From Arcticibacter pallidicorallinus (GTDB lineage: Bacteria; Bacteroidota; Bacteroidia; Sphingobacteriales; Sphingobacteriaceae), in the NCBI RefSeq assembly GCF_003002875.1, contig NZ_PVTH01000005.1:124001-188000 (forward strand): 64,000 nucleotides of DNA, read 5' to 3'. The notes beneath the pieces were generated by a model that was given only the letters and a program-made list of their open reading frames with translations, searched no databases and was not told the origin of the DNA. Within the stretch, counting starts at the first letter, position 1. Every line of letters begins with the position of its first letter. The position numbers and the translations under genes were made by a program. Shown piece after piece: positions 45,996 through 54,958 of the stretch.

Positions 45996-46799
45996 ATGGA
46001 ATTACCAGGCTATATTGCGTCGGCACTAATCGGACTATCTCTCGGCTTAATCGGTGGCGGCGGGTCTATCCTGACGGTACCTGTAATGGTTTACTTGTTT
46101 GGCGTTCCACCCTTACTCGCTACGTCCTATTCTCTTTTTATCGTGGGCTTAACCAGTCTGATCGGTTCCTTTAGTAACTTTAAAAAGGGATTGGTGAGCC
46201 TCAAGGCCTCGCTGTTCTTCGGCCTGGCTTCTGTGATCACGGTCTTTGCCACACGCAAATTTCTTGTACCCATTATCCCTCAGGAGATCATCACCATCAG
46301 AGGTTTTACCGTTACCGAACCTTTTTTAACCATGATCCTTTTCGGCCTATTGATGCTCGTCGCCTCGATCAGTATGATCCGTGACAATGGAGATCCCGGC
46401 CCGGAAAAGGAGTGCTCAGAATGCATTAAGTTCTTCAAGCTTCTGGGTTATGGTCTCGGCATCGGCCTGGTAACGGGCCTTCTTGGTGCAGGCGGCGGTT
46501 TTCTGCTGATTCCTGCCCTCGTGTTCATGGTGAAGCTGCCCATGAAAAAAGCGGTAGGGACCTCACTCTCCATCATCGCGATGAATTCCCTGTTCGGATT
46601 TGCCGGAGACCTCGGGCACTTCAGTATCGACTGGACTTTCCTCCTCACGATTACATCTATCTCGGTAGCCGGACTCTTCATTGGCGGATTTTTAAGCAAA
46701 AAGATCCCGGGAGGAAAGCTAAAGACAGGATTTGGCTGGTTCGTTCTGATAATGGGGATTTACATCATTTTCAAGGAAATCTCGGCCTACCCGTTATAA
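45996..46799 (+). CDS. TauE/SafE (TSUP) family permease
   Basis: A 267-residue membrane protein with about eight hydrophobic helices in two homologous halves. Both carry the Gly-rich TSUP motif: GLSLGLIGGGGSILTVPV near residue 10 and GLVTGLLGAGGGFLLIPAL near residue 155. TSUP proteins move sulfite, sulfoacetate, thiosulfate or related anions across the inner membrane. Its place between a Crp/Fnr gene and convergent rhodanese-containing genes points to a sulfur anion. Confidence 0.92.
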   Translation: MELPGYIASALIGLSLGLIGGGGSILTVPVMVYLFGVPPLLATSYSLFIVGLTSLIGSFSNFKKGLVSLKASLFFGLASVITVFATRKFLVPIIPQEIITIRGFTVTEPFLTMILFGLLMLVASISMIRDNGDPGPEKECSECIKFFKLLGYGLGIGLVTGLLGAGGGFLLIPALVFMVKLPMKKAVGTSLSIIAMNSLFGFAGDLGHFSIDWTFLLTITSISVAGLFIGGFLSKKIPGGKLKTGFGWFVLIMGIYIIFKEISAYPL

Positions 46800-46808
46800 T
46801 CAACCGAT

Positions 46809-48491
46809 TTAAGAATAACTGGCCAGAAGTGCCTCTTCATCCTGGCATGCCTTCCATAACAGGTAACCACCGGAGAGATTGCTGACATTACTGAACCCGT
46901 TTTGAACCAGGATCCGTTGAGCCAGATATCCTCGCATACCTTGCTGACAAAATATCAACAGCGGTTTATCCCGCGGGATCTCCTGCAAGCGGCTTCTGAT
47001 CTCATCTAAGGGGATATTAACCGCCCCTTCTATGGTTCCTGCAGCAACTTCGCCCGGGTTCCGAACGTCAATCAGCAGGGTATCATCTTCCATCGAGCTC
47101 AGTTGGGAATAGTCGACAACTTTCAAACGCTCGAGCAGGATATTCTCCGCTACAAAACCTGCCATATTCACCGGGTCTTTAGCCGAAGAGAAAGGTGGGG
47201 CGTAAGCATGTTCGAGCTCTGTGAGTTCGTATATGGTGCCGTTATTCTTGATGACGGATGATAAAAGATCAAGACGCTTGTCCACCCCTTTTGCGCCGAT
47301 AACCTGAGCACTTAACAGCCTGCCGGTGTCCGGGGAAAACGCTATCTGTATGCTCATCAGCTGAGCGCCGGGGTAATAGCCTGCATGGGAATTTCCGTGG
47401 ATGGTGGCAGTGAGGTACGGAATATTTTCGCGCTGCAGCTGCTTTACGGGCATTCCTGCTGTGCCTACCGTCAGATCAAAGAGCTTAACGATAGCGGTAT
47501 TGATGGATCCCTTGTATTCTTGCCTGTTTCCCAAGGCGAGATTATTCGCACAAATCCTGCCTTGCTTGTTAGCTGGCCCTGCCAGGAAGGTAATTGTCGG
47601 CCTGTTGGAAATGGGGTTTGGGAACTCGATAGCATCGCCGACGGCGTATATATCGGGATCGGATGTTTGCAGGTATTCGTTTACCCAAATACCCTTAGCC
47701 TGCCCGATTTGCAAACCTGCATCTTCTGCCAGGCGGGTGTCAGGCTTAACGCCTATAGAAAGGATCACGACGTCTGCATCCAGCGCGGCCCTATCTTTTA
47801 GCTGAACTTTCAGTTGTCCGTCGTTTTTTTCGAAGCCGGTTACTGCGGTATTTAAGTAGAGCTGAATGCCCTTTTCTCTCAAGTGCTTTTGTGCAAGGGC
47901 AGCAATCGGCTGGTCTACCGGCGCCAGGATCTGATTGCTCATCTCGACTACGCTGACATCTAAACCCAGTTCATGAAAGTTCTCAGCCATCTCGAGTCCG
48001 ATAAAGCCGGCACCGATCACGACGGCCTTACGGGCGTTGGACTCAGCGACGTATGCTTTAATAAAGTCTGTATCCGCGACGTTCCGCAGGGTGAAGATAC
48101 CCTCATGCTGGATCCCGGTTAAAGGGGGGCGAACGGGACTTGCACCGGGCGAAAGCACCAGCTTATCGTAAGATTCGGTGTATTCTTCTCCGGTTAGGAG
48201 ATTCGTGGCGGTAACTGTTTTAGCAGTAGGATTGATGGCAGTGACTTCGGTAGATACCCGCACGTCTGCGTTAAATCGCAGGGCGAAGGAGCTTGCGGTT
48301 TGTACAAATAACTTATTCCTGTCTTTGATTATATCGCCGATATAGTACGGAAGTCCGCAGTTGGCGTAGGATATGTATTGTCCCTTTTCAAAGATGACGA
48401 TTTCCGCTTGCTCGTCTAACCTTCTTAATCTTGCTGCTGTGCTGGCGCCGCCCGCAACGGCCCCTATAATGATGTACTTCAAGTTCTTCAT
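46809..48491 (-). CDS. CoA-disulfide reductase with C-terminal rhodanese domain
   Basis: A two-domain flavoprotein of about 560 residues. FAD motif YIIIGAVAGGASTAARLRR at the N-terminus; the single redox Cys (residue 45) in SYANCGLPYYIGD marks the CoA-disulfide/persulfide reductase group; NAD motif VVIGAGFIGLEMAENF follows. From about residue 470 a rhodanese domain ends in the active loop FCQQGMRG (Cys). CoADR-rhodanese fusions reduce CoA or other low-molecular-weight persulfides and polysulfide. Start at ATG 48491 (MKNLKYIIIG); the frame is open upstream to 48542 but those residues precede the FAD strand. Ends 9 bases from the convergent TSUP gene. Confidence 0.92.
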   Translation of the reverse strand: MKNLKYIIIGAVAGGASTAARLRRLDEQAEIVIFEKGQYISYANCGLPYYIGDIIKDRNKLFVQTASSFALRFNADVRVSTEVTAINPTAKTVTATNLLTGEEYTESYDKLVLSPGASPVRPPLTGIQHEGIFTLRNVADTDFIKAYVAESNARKAVVIGAGFIGLEMAENFHELGLDVSVVEMSNQILAPVDQPIAALAQKHLREKGIQLYLNTAVTGFEKNDGQLKVQLKDRAALDADVVILSIGVKPDTRLAEDAGLQIGQAKGIWVNEYLQTSDPDIYAVGDAIEFPNPISNRPTITFLAGPANKQGRICANNLALGNRQEYKGSINTAIVKLFDLTVGTAGMPVKQLQRENIPYLTATIHGNSHAGYYPGAQLMSIQIAFSPDTGRLLSAQVIGAKGVDKRLDLLSSVIKNNGTIYELTELEHAYAPPFSSAKDPVNMAGFVAENILLERLKVVDYSQLSSMEDDTLLIDVRNPGEVAAGTIEGAVNIPLDEIRSRLQEIPRDKPLLIFCQQGMRGYLAQRILVQNGFSNVSNLSGGYLLWKACQDEEALLASYS

Positions 48492-48588
48492 TTCGGTCAA
48501 ATTTCCGACAATCAATTGAAGAATCATGGTGACATTTATCACAGATCAAAAGTGACTGTGGACACACTTTTTTATCGGGACTTGCCCG

Positions 48589-48987
48589 CTATTTATTGGT
48601 CTTGCCCTTATTGACAACGCGTTTGTCAGCTGCAACCCAAGCCTTCATACCGCCACTTAACCCAACGACCTGAGTAAATCCATTGCTGCGGAGCCATTCT
48701 ACCGCTTTGGCACTCCTCACTCCCGAGCGGCAGTACACGTACACAGGCTCCGACTTTTGAAGTTGCGATGCCTTCGTTCTGAACTCGTCCTGATTCTGCC
48801 AGTTTATATTCACCGCCTTTTTTATATGTCCTTCTGCATATTCCTCCGGCCTTCTTACATCAAGAATAACAGGACGCTCTTTTTTGATTCCTTTACTGAA
48901 ATCCTTAACGTTCAGGCTATCTTGTTGCTGAGCGAAGACATTACCAGTAAGGAGTAGTACAAATAGTAAACTAAGGAAGATTCTCAT
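48589..48987 (-). CDS. exported rhodanese-like protein
   Basis: A 132-residue protein with signal peptide MRIFLSLLFVLLLTGNVFAQ and one rhodanese domain: ILDVRRPEEYAEGHIKKAVN, active loop YCRSGVRS with nucleophilic Cys, and LSGGMKAW. It should carry sulfane sulfur in the periplasm, feeding or detoxifying persulfide with the CoADR-rhodanese encoded next to it (97-base gap, same strand). Confidence 0.93.
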   Translation of the reverse strand: MRIFLSLLFVLLLTGNVFAQQQDSLNVKDFSKGIKKERPVILDVRRPEEYAEGHIKKAVNINWQNQDEFRTKASQLQKSEPVYVYCRSGVRSAKAVEWLRSNGFTQVVGLSGGMKAWVAADKRVVNKGKTNK

Positions 48988-49166
48988 GGGGCAAATTTAA
49001 TTTATTTTGGACTGTGTTCATGTTTTTGTAAGAAAGGGTTGGTTACGACGCGTTGACATTAGGTTGTGTTTGAACTACAGAAAATCGAGAACTTTGGGTA
49101 GAAATGTTGGGGGGCCTGATCTGTTTAGATACAAAAGATTATACATTTACGCTAAAAGAATAACAC

Positions 49167-50090
49167 ATGGGTACTGCAGAAGATTTCATGAACTCATTCT
49201 TTAGAGCTAATCCTCATGCGAGGAGCGGTGCACTCAATATGGGCGAATTGAACGAATTGATTGCTGAACATCAGAAAAAGGTTAACGCTGAACGACTAGA
49301 GGACTTTGATGGTCTGAGTCCGAACCAGATGACAAGCCTGCTTTACACACCTTTCGCCCCGGGAGGTCTGCTTCAGTTTCGGGAAAACATAGATGCGCAT
49401 GTAAAGGAAGTGCCTTTTTTTAAACTTTCGGAAATATTACTGCGTGAAATCGAACAAGTCGGAAAGTTAAAATTAACAACAAAGGGCAACTTGCCCGTGA
49501 GTATTTGTCAGCGGTTATGCGACCAGAATTTAATTTACTGGTCTTTCATGAAATACGTTAAAAAAATTCGGGAGGAAGCGGTGCCGTATCTCTGGCCATT
49601 AAAGCAATACCTGCTTGATGAGGGTATCGTAAAGAAGCGCAACAATTCTCTTTCTTTGACGAAAAATGGGGAGAAGTTGCTTAAAGAGCAACAGAGCGTC
49701 CGATTTATCCGAATCTTTACATACCTGGCCAGTCGCTTTCACTGGGGCAACTTTTATGACCTGGAAGACGGCGGTAGAAGCGGACAATTGGGATGGGCTT
49801 ATTCATTGGCATTGCTCTCCAGGTATGGCGATAAAGCGCTTCCAAGTAAGTTTTATAGTCTTAAGGCAATGCGTGCATTTGAAAAGGAGTTATGGGAGGA
49901 TTACCAGAGAGGCCTGGAGGATCGGGATTATCACCGTGCTTACGAAATTCGGTTTTTCGAATGCTTTGCCCATTGGTTTGGCCTGGTCAATATCGAGCGT
50001 AAGAAAGATACCGGCATTTCTTATTTTGATGAACTTACCATTACAAAATCTGAATTGTTTGATAAGCTGTTTGAAGTGAAAGAACTCTGA
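49167..50090 (+). CDS. hypothetical cytoplasmic protein (307 aa)
   Basis: I do not recognise the family. No signal peptide or membrane segment is seen. The middle (LRFTTKG-like LKLTTKGNLPVSICQRLCD, then QYLLDEGIVKKRNNSLSLTKNGEKLL around residues 110-175) reads like two winged-helix-type units with beta-hairpin wings; the C-terminal third is helical (YEIRFFECFAHWFGLVNIER). Start: ATG 49167 after a weak AT-rich leader. Convergent with the kinase-like gene, 16 bases between stops. Confidence 0.75.
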   Translation: MGTAEDFMNSFFRANPHARSGALNMGELNELIAEHQKKVNAERLEDFDGLSPNQMTSLLYTPFAPGGLLQFRENIDAHVKEVPFFKLSEILLREIEQVGKLKLTTKGNLPVSICQRLCDQNLIYWSFMKYVKKIREEAVPYLWPLKQYLLDEGIVKKRNNSLSLTKNGEKLLKEQQSVRFIRIFTYLASRFHWGNFYDLEDGGRSGQLGWAYSLALLSRYGDKALPSKFYSLKAMRAFEKELWEDYQRGLEDRDYHRAYEIRFFECFAHWFGLVNIERKKDTGISYFDELTITKSELFDKLFEVKEL

Positions 50091-50106
50091 TCTTGTCAGC
50101 AGGTTT

Positions 50107-50742
50107 TTAAGAATAGAATGCAGGCCTTATATAAAATATCGTATCAATGAAGAAAAGTACACCTGTATTTGACAGGACATTTTCGTCGTGAAGGTCTTCC
50201 AATATTAATCCGAGCTCCGAATTGAAGTAGTCGTTGTTCTTTTTCAGTTGAAAACCATTATGATTTAAGAACTGCTTTACACTATCGAGATCAGTAGCTT
50301 CATTCGCTACAACAAACTCTTGTCTGACAACAGCGAAGAGCTCCCCATTAATCACCTTAAAACCTAAGAAAGTATAACCTGTACTTGGAAAGAAGTAATT
50401 ATGGATCAGCAGGCTGTTGAAGTAGTCCAGCCAATACTCATAAAAAATGCCAGCGTTTGTTTTAACGACTCTAGCCTCATCAAGCCGGTAGACTCTTTGT
50501 TCCGCGCCTTCACTTATGAAGTTGCTTTCTAGAATTTCATCTTGATAAAACAGATTTTGGGCCTCTGCAAATACTAAGATTGCTTTTGTCTCTTCACTTT
50601 TGAGGTACTGATGCTTTTCAGTGCAGACGCCTGCTTCCGCATATCTTCTAAGGAAAGCTTGGGTTTTTTTGAGTGAGTTTCCTTCGCCAAACGGTTCATC
50701 TCGGAGAATGATATGTTGTAATTCATCTTTGACGTTTTTCAT
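50107..50742 (-). CDS. polyvalent-protein-type Ser/Thr/Tyr kinase-like protein
   Basis: A 211-residue stand-alone kinase-like domain. A glycine-loop equivalent SEGAEQRVYRL is followed by VVKTN (ATP Lys); LEDLHDENVL replaces the catalytic HRDxxxxN loop (Asp and Asn kept), and FFIDTIFYI supplies the DFG-equivalent Asp. This pattern fits the kinase domain first described in phage/plasmid polyvalent proteins. Target unknown. It starts with MKNVKDELQHIILRDEPFGEG, and a good -7 box lies just upstream. Confidence 0.7.
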   Translation of the reverse strand: MKNVKDELQHIILRDEPFGEGNSLKKTQAFLRRYAEAGVCTEKHQYLKSEETKAILVFAEAQNLFYQDEILESNFISEGAEQRVYRLDEARVVKTNAGIFYEYWLDYFNSLLIHNYFFPSTGYTFLGFKVINGELFAVVRQEFVVANEATDLDSVKQFLNHNGFQLKKNNDYFNSELGLILEDLHDENVLSNTGVLFFIDTIFYIRPAFYS

Positions 50743-50756
50743 TAATTAACAATATT

Positions 50757-50782
50757 CAAAGATACCAAATTGTAATTGGTAT
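50757..50782 (-). promoter_or_regulatory. promoter with overlapping inverted repeat for the kinase-like gene
   Basis: On the minus strand TATCTTTG (plus 50757-50764) is a consensus -7 box 14 bases before the start codon. An inverted repeat ATACCAA / TTGGTAT (50762-50782) covers its upstream edge and spacer, a position suited to a repressor. Confidence 0.45.
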
Positions 50783-50838
50783 AAAAAATAGTGGCGTTGT
50801 GCAACTCACACCGCGCCCGAACTATTACTTAAACTTTT

Positions 50839-51879
50839 TTAGTCCTTTTGCATTTCCCTCTTCAATATCGCCTGATTGATCTTCTTGATCAATATGGGTC
50901 CTTCATAGATAAAACCGGTATAGATTTGAACCAGGGATGCTCCTGCATCGAGCTTATCTAAAGCATCCTGAGCAGAATGGATTCCTCCTACTCCGATGAT
51001 CGGAAATGCTTTGTTTGACTTTTCTGAAAGATAACGGATCACCTCCGTTGAGCGTTTCGTCAGTGGCTTCCCGCTGAGTCCTCCTGTTTCAGATTTCAGG
51101 TTTTCAGGAGAGCGAAGGTTGTCTCTTGAGATGGTGGTATTGGTTGCGATTACTCCGGCGATCCTGGTTTCTGTTACGATTTCGATGATGTCATCGAGCT
51201 GTTCGTTGGTCAGATCGGGTGCGATCTTCAGTAAGATGGGACGGCTGATACCATCTTTGTTATTGCGTTGCTGAAGGGTGTTTAGAATCTCTTTTAAAGG
51301 CCCTTTTTCCTGTAAAGCTCTTAGTCCGGGTGTGTTGGGTGAGCTAACGTTGACCACGAAATAATCAACCACATCAAACAGTGCATCGAAAGCTTTGATA
51401 TAATCGCTGACGGCGTCTTCATTCGGGGTGATCTTGTTTTTTCCGATGTTTCCGCCAATCATCAGGCCCTTGCGCTTCAGGAATTTCAGACGCGTGGCGG
51501 CTACTTCCGCACCTTCATTGTTAAAGCCCATACGGTTAATCAGGGCTTCGTCCATAGGAAGCCGAAACATCCGTGGCTGATCGTTGCCTGGCTGGGGCAA
51601 GGGGGTTACTGTACCAATTTCGATAAAGCCAAAGCCGAAATGCGACAGCTCATCTACAAGGGCGGCATTCTTGTCAAAACCGGCTCCCAATCCTACAGGA
51701 TTCTTAAACTTCAGTCCGAATACCTCACGTTCGAGTCGCGGGTCATCAAGATGGAACACGCTCTTCTGAAGGAAGGGAACTCCCGGAATCAGATTGCCGT
51801 TCTTCAGCATGGAAGTGACAATATGGTGAATATTCTCAGGAGCGAATTGAAATAATAAAGGCTTTATCAATTGATACAT
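50839..51879 (-). CDS. pyrD: quinone-dependent dihydroorotate dehydrogenase
   Basis: Class 2 DHODH, fourth step of pyrimidine synthesis, membrane-associated and using menaquinone. 346 residues with the N-terminal amphipathic region ([20 protein letters not shown]), FMN-binding [15 protein letters not shown], catalytic Ser in [12 protein letters not shown], and the C-terminal phosphate loop [20 protein letters not shown]. Normal length and complete. Confidence 0.96.
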   Translation of the reverse strand: MYQLIKPLLFQFAPENIHHIVTSMLKNGNLIPGVPFLQKSVFHLDDPRLEREVFGLKFKNPVGLGAGFDKNAALVDELSHFGFGFIEIGTVTPLPQPGNDQPRMFRLPMDEALINRMGFNNEGAEVAATRLKFLKRKGLMIGGNIGKNKITPNEDAVSDYIKAFDALFDVVDYFVVNVSSPNTPGLRALQEKGPLKEILNTLQQRNNKDGISRPILLKIAPDLTNEQLDDIIEIVTETRIAGVIATNTTISRDNLRSPENLKSETGGLSGKPLTKRSTEVIRYLSEKSNKAFPIIGVGGIHSAQDALDKLDAGASLVQIYTGFIYEGPILIKKINQAILKREMQKD

Positions 51880-51986
51880 GCGGCGAAATTACAGCAGTTT
51901 TAGGAAATACGAACGTATTATTTGATTTATTTCTGTTCAGGCCGATGGTTTAGGCTTAAGTTTGTGGCTGCAACTGATAAGAACAT

Positions 51987-52667
51987 ATGGCAGATCATCT
52001 TTCACTGGTACAGACGGCAGACGGCTCTTCGACAATATTTAATGAACTGGTGGGCGAAAACTACCACTCCAAACATGGAGCTGTGCAGGAGAGTCAGCAC
52101 GTATTCCTGAAATCGGGATTGCAGTATTTTCAGCAGCTTTCCGGGGCTGAGGCCATCAGTGTGCTGGAGGTTGGCTTTGGTACGGGACTGAACTTTCTGA
52201 TCAGCGCGGATTACTGCCGGACAGCAGGCTTGAATCTGGAATACACAGGTATTGAGGCTTATCCTCTGCCGGAGGAAATGATCTTTGGTACTGGTTATGA
52301 CCAGTATGTGTCTGCCGGTACCTGGACGGAGTTCAAAGAATGTTATTCGGCTGCATTGGGATCCGTTAGAGAATTGAACGCCTTCTGCAAGCTGGAGGTC
52401 AGTCCGGTAAAACTGATGGAATTTGATTCTTCAAAAACGTTCGACGTGATGTATTTTGATGCTTTCGCGGAGATCCACCAGCCGGAAATGTGGTCTTTAG
52501 AAGCCCTAACGCATATTACCAAATTCATTAAGCCTGGTGGCGTCTTTGTTACCTACGCGATCACCGGCAATCTGAAGCGTGCTATGAAGTCGCTCGGCTT
52601 TTCTATCGAGAAAGCGCCGGGAGCACCGGGAAAACGGGAAATGTTGAGGGCTACGAAAAACCTATAA
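51987..52667 (+). CDS. mnmD: tRNA 5-methylaminomethyl-2-thiouridine methyltransferase MnmD
   Basis: A 226-residue SAM-dependent methyltransferase equal to the N-terminal half of E. coli MnmC, acting on the wobble uridine of certain tRNAs. SAM motif VLEVGFGTGLNFLI near residue 60, and MYFDAFAEIHQPEMWSLEA near residue 155 is the catalytic loop. The first residues LSLVQTADGSSTIFNELVGE are the usual MnmD opening. The partner oxidase domain is not fused; the neighbouring flavoprotein (52708-53898) is HI0933-type, not the MnmC2 domain. Confidence 0.92.
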   Translation: MADHLSLVQTADGSSTIFNELVGENYHSKHGAVQESQHVFLKSGLQYFQQLSGAEAISVLEVGFGTGLNFLISADYCRTAGLNLEYTGIEAYPLPEEMIFGTGYDQYVSAGTWTEFKECYSAALGSVRELNAFCKLEVSPVKLMEFDSSKTFDVMYFDAFAEIHQPEMWSLEALTHITKFIKPGGVFVTYAITGNLKRAMKSLGFSIEKAPGAPGKREMLRATKNL

Positions 52668-52707
52668 GTTCGAAGGCCTGGATGGAGATTTGTCTCTTTT
52701 TTAAGTA

Positions 52708-53898
52708 TCAGATACGCTGTGCTATCACGAACCCTGAGGCCCAGGCCCATTGGAAATTATAACCGCCCAACCATCCGGTAACGTCTACGCATTCTCCGCC
52801 GAAATAGAGTCCGGGTACTTTTTTGGCTTCCAGGGTTTTGGAGGATAGCTCGCTTGTATCTACCCCGCCGCGCATGACTTCTGCCCTATCGTATCCTTTG
52901 TCGCCGGCTGGTTTGACCCTGAAATAATGAATCTGCTGCTCAACAGCTTGCAGATCGGCCTTACTCAGGGAGGCCAGATTCTTATCAACCGGCAGGTATT
53001 TGGCTAGTGCATCTGCAATCTTCCGGGTGTAAAGCTGTGCTAAGAGGGTGAGCAGACTGCGCTTTCCGTTCTGCTGACGCTCCTGCTCGATGAGCTCGAG
53101 GATATTCCTTCCGGGAAGAAGATCAAGTTCCACCCATTCCCCGGGGCGCCAATAGGATGAAATTTGCAGGATAGCGGGACCGCTGAGTCCCCAGTGGGTA
53201 AAGAGGATATTCTCTTCGAAGCTGATCCGCTCATTGCTTACTCTGCAGAAAATGCTGTTGCCGGACAAGCTGGCAAACCACTCCGCGTCTTTCCCCGTAA
53301 CGGTTAAAGGAACCAATGCTGGTGCTGTAGGGACAATCTTCAATCCGAACTCCTTTGCAATGCGCAAGCCAAAGTCGGTCGCGCCCATCTTCTGAACGGG
53401 CAAACCGCCTGAAGCGATGACAACGGCTGGTGCTTCCAGGGTCTTGCTCTTGCCTTGATGCTCATACATAACGGCAAAACTGCCATCTTCCTTGCGTTGT
53501 ACAGACTTCACATCTGCCTGCAAGCGGATCGTTTGTCCGAGATCATCGCAGAGCGATGTAAAGACGTCGACAATATCCTTGGCTTTGTTATTCTCGGGAA
53601 AGAGCTGTCCGAGTGTCTTCTCCTGACCGTAGATGCCGTATGCTTCGAAGAAACTGATGCTGTCTTCAACGGTCCATTGTGAAAAGGTCGACTTGGAGAA
53701 GTGTTCGTTTTGAGAGATGAAATTGGCGGGACTGCTGAAGAGATTGGTGTAGTTGCATCGTCCGCCTCCGGAGATCAGGATCTTCGCTCCTGCCTTGTCG
53801 TTCTTCTCCAGCAGGATGACCTGTTTGCCTAAAAAACCTGCCTGAACCGCACACATCAAGCCGCAGGCGCCGGCGCCAATAATAATCGCATCAACCAT
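52708..53898 (-). CDS. HI0933-family NAD(P)/FAD-dependent oxidoreductase
   Basis: A 396-residue flavoprotein of the YhiN/HI0933 group. FAD-binding AIIIGAGACGLMCAVQAG at the N-terminus, the family block KILISGGGRCNYTN, GLPVQKMGATDFGLRIA in the middle and LYFGGECVDVTGWLGGYNFQ with WAWASG at the C-terminus. Function of the family is not settled. Convergent with mnmD. Confidence 0.92.
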   Translation of the reverse strand: MVDAIIIGAGACGLMCAVQAGFLGKQVILLEKNDKAGAKILISGGGRCNYTNLFSSPANFISQNEHFSKSTFSQWTVEDSISFFEAYGIYGQEKTLGQLFPENNKAKDIVDVFTSLCDDLGQTIRLQADVKSVQRKEDGSFAVMYEHQGKSKTLEAPAVVIASGGLPVQKMGATDFGLRIAKEFGLKIVPTAPALVPLTVTGKDAEWFASLSGNSIFCRVSNERISFEENILFTHWGLSGPAILQISSYWRPGEWVELDLLPGRNILELIEQERQQNGKRSLLTLLAQLYTRKIADALAKYLPVDKNLASLSKADLQAVEQQIHYFRVKPAGDKGYDRAEVMRGGVDTSELSSKTLEAKKVPGLYFGGECVDVTGWLGGYNFQWAWASGFVIAQRI

Positions 53899-53915
53899 CG
53901 GCCAAATATAAAAGT

Positions 53916-53945
53916 TTTGATTTTAGGGTTGGATATGTATATTTG
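53916..53945 (+). promoter_or_regulatory. his operon promoter
   Basis: TTTG at 53916-53919 and TATATTTG at 53938-53945, 18 bases apart, match both Bacteroidota promoter boxes. The expected start near 53951 lies about 27 bases before the histidine leader ORF. Confidence 0.7.
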
Positions 53946-53977
53946 TCATATCCCGGTTTTAATCAGGAGCCCAATAT

Positions 53978-54034
53978 ATGTCGATATCGTTCACATACCA
54001 TCATCATTTCCATCATCGCCTAGCGGCGATATGA
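53978..54034 (+). CDS. histidine-rich his operon leader peptide
   Basis: An 18-codon frame, MSISFTYHHHFHHRLAAI, lies between the his promoter and hisG. Five of eight consecutive codons (54001-region, 53999-54016) are His, all CAT. AGGAG at 53965-53969 sits eight bases before the ATG, a rare good Shine-Dalgarno for this genome. Composition, size and position are those of a leader whose translation measures charged tRNA-His, as in the enterobacterial his operon. The hairpin ATCGCC-TAGC-GGCGAT starts inside the last His codon, so a stalled ribosome would block it. Confidence 0.8.
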   Translation: MSISFTYHHHFHHRLAAI

Positions 54035-54074
54035 TATGTATATGGTTTCTACGTGAAACTGATTGTTCCTGAAC
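54015..54074 (+). promoter_or_regulatory. candidate his attenuator hairpins
   Basis: After the His codons are three short inverted repeats: ATCGCC/GGCGAT (54015-54030), GTTTC/GAAAC (54045-54059) and GTTC/GAAC (54065-54074). None is followed by a classical T-run, so termination may be Rho-assisted or the control may act on hisG translation. Confidence 0.4.
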
Positions 54075-54106
54075 ACCTTTTATTGGACTGATTAACTTAT
54101 TTAAAA

Positions 54107-54958
54107 TTGAAAACACTCAAAATTGCTATCCAGAAATCTGGTAGACTAAACGAAAAATCGGTAGAGCTTCTTAAAAACTGCGGCCTTAGTTTTGAAAACT
54201 ACAAAAGCTCATTAATATCTACAGTTTCCAACTTCCCTTTAGAAATTCTTTTTTTAAGAGATGATGATATCCCTGAATACGTGCAGGATGGCATCGCTGA
54301 CCTGGGTATTGTAGGCGAAAACGTGATCAACGAAACGGAAGTTGATGTAGCTTACCTGCAGATGCTGGGCTTTGGCAAATGTTCGCTGAAGCTGGCTGTA
54401 CCGAACAACGGGCAGATCCAGTCCTTATCAGACCTGAGCGGTAAAGCAATTGCCACCTCCTATCCGAATATCTTAAAGAAATTCCTGGCGAAAAATAATG
54501 TTGCTGCGGATATACGCACCATCTCAGGTTCTGTGGAGATTGCTCCCGGCCTTGGGCTGAGTGATGCGATATGTGACCTTGTTTCGACAGGCGGCACGTT
54601 GAAGAGTAACGGACTGATCCCTTTCGGGGATGTCATGCATTCGCAGGCCGTCTTGATCGGCCGTAAGGGCGATGAGCAGAACCCGCTGATCGTGGAACTT
54701 CTGCAACGCGTACAATCGGTACTGCGGGCAAAAGAGACCAAGTACGTGGTGCTGAACATCGAGCGCAAGAACCTGGATGCGATCAAGTCACTGCTAAGCG
54801 GTATCAAGAGTCCTACTGTTGTTCCTTTGGCTGAAGAAGGCTGGGTAGCTGTTCATACGGTTGTTGCAGAAAAAGATTTCTGGGATAAGATCAGCCAGAT
54901 GAAGGCTGTTGGAGCGCAGGGAATTGTTGTTATGCCTATTGAAAAGATCATTTTATAG
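54107..54958 (+). CDS. hisG: ATP phosphoribosyltransferase
   Basis: First step of histidine synthesis, joining ATP and PRPP. The 283-residue length is the long form with a C-terminal ACT-like regulatory domain (VVPLAEEGWVAVHTVVAEKDF region), expected to bind histidine. IAIQKSGRLNEKS opens the chain and SVEIAPGLGLSDAICDLVSTGGTL is the PRPP-binding segment. The start is TTG at 54107, since LKIAIQKSGRL must be included and no ATG is nearby. Overlaps hisD by one base. Confidence 0.95.
   Translation: MKTLKIAIQKSGRLNEKSVELLKNCGLSFENYKSSLISTVSNFPLEILFLRDDDIPEYVQDGIADLGIVGENVINETEVDVAYLQMLGFGKCSLKLAVPNNGQIQSLSDLSGKAIATSYPNILKKFLAKNNVAADIRTISGSVEIAPGLGLSDAICDLVSTGGTLKSNGLIPFGDVMHSQAVLIGRKGDEQNPLIVELLQRVQSVLRAKETKYVVLNIERKNLDAIKSLLSGIKSPTVVPLAEEGWVAVHTVVAEKDFWDKISQMKAVGAQGIVVMPIEKIIL

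Noticed and set aside
53999-54016. His codon run as a simple CAT microsatellite
   Set aside because: The run is interrupted by TTC in frame, lies in a complete short ORF with start, SD and stop, and sits exactly between the his promoter and hisG; coincidence is less likely than a leader peptide.
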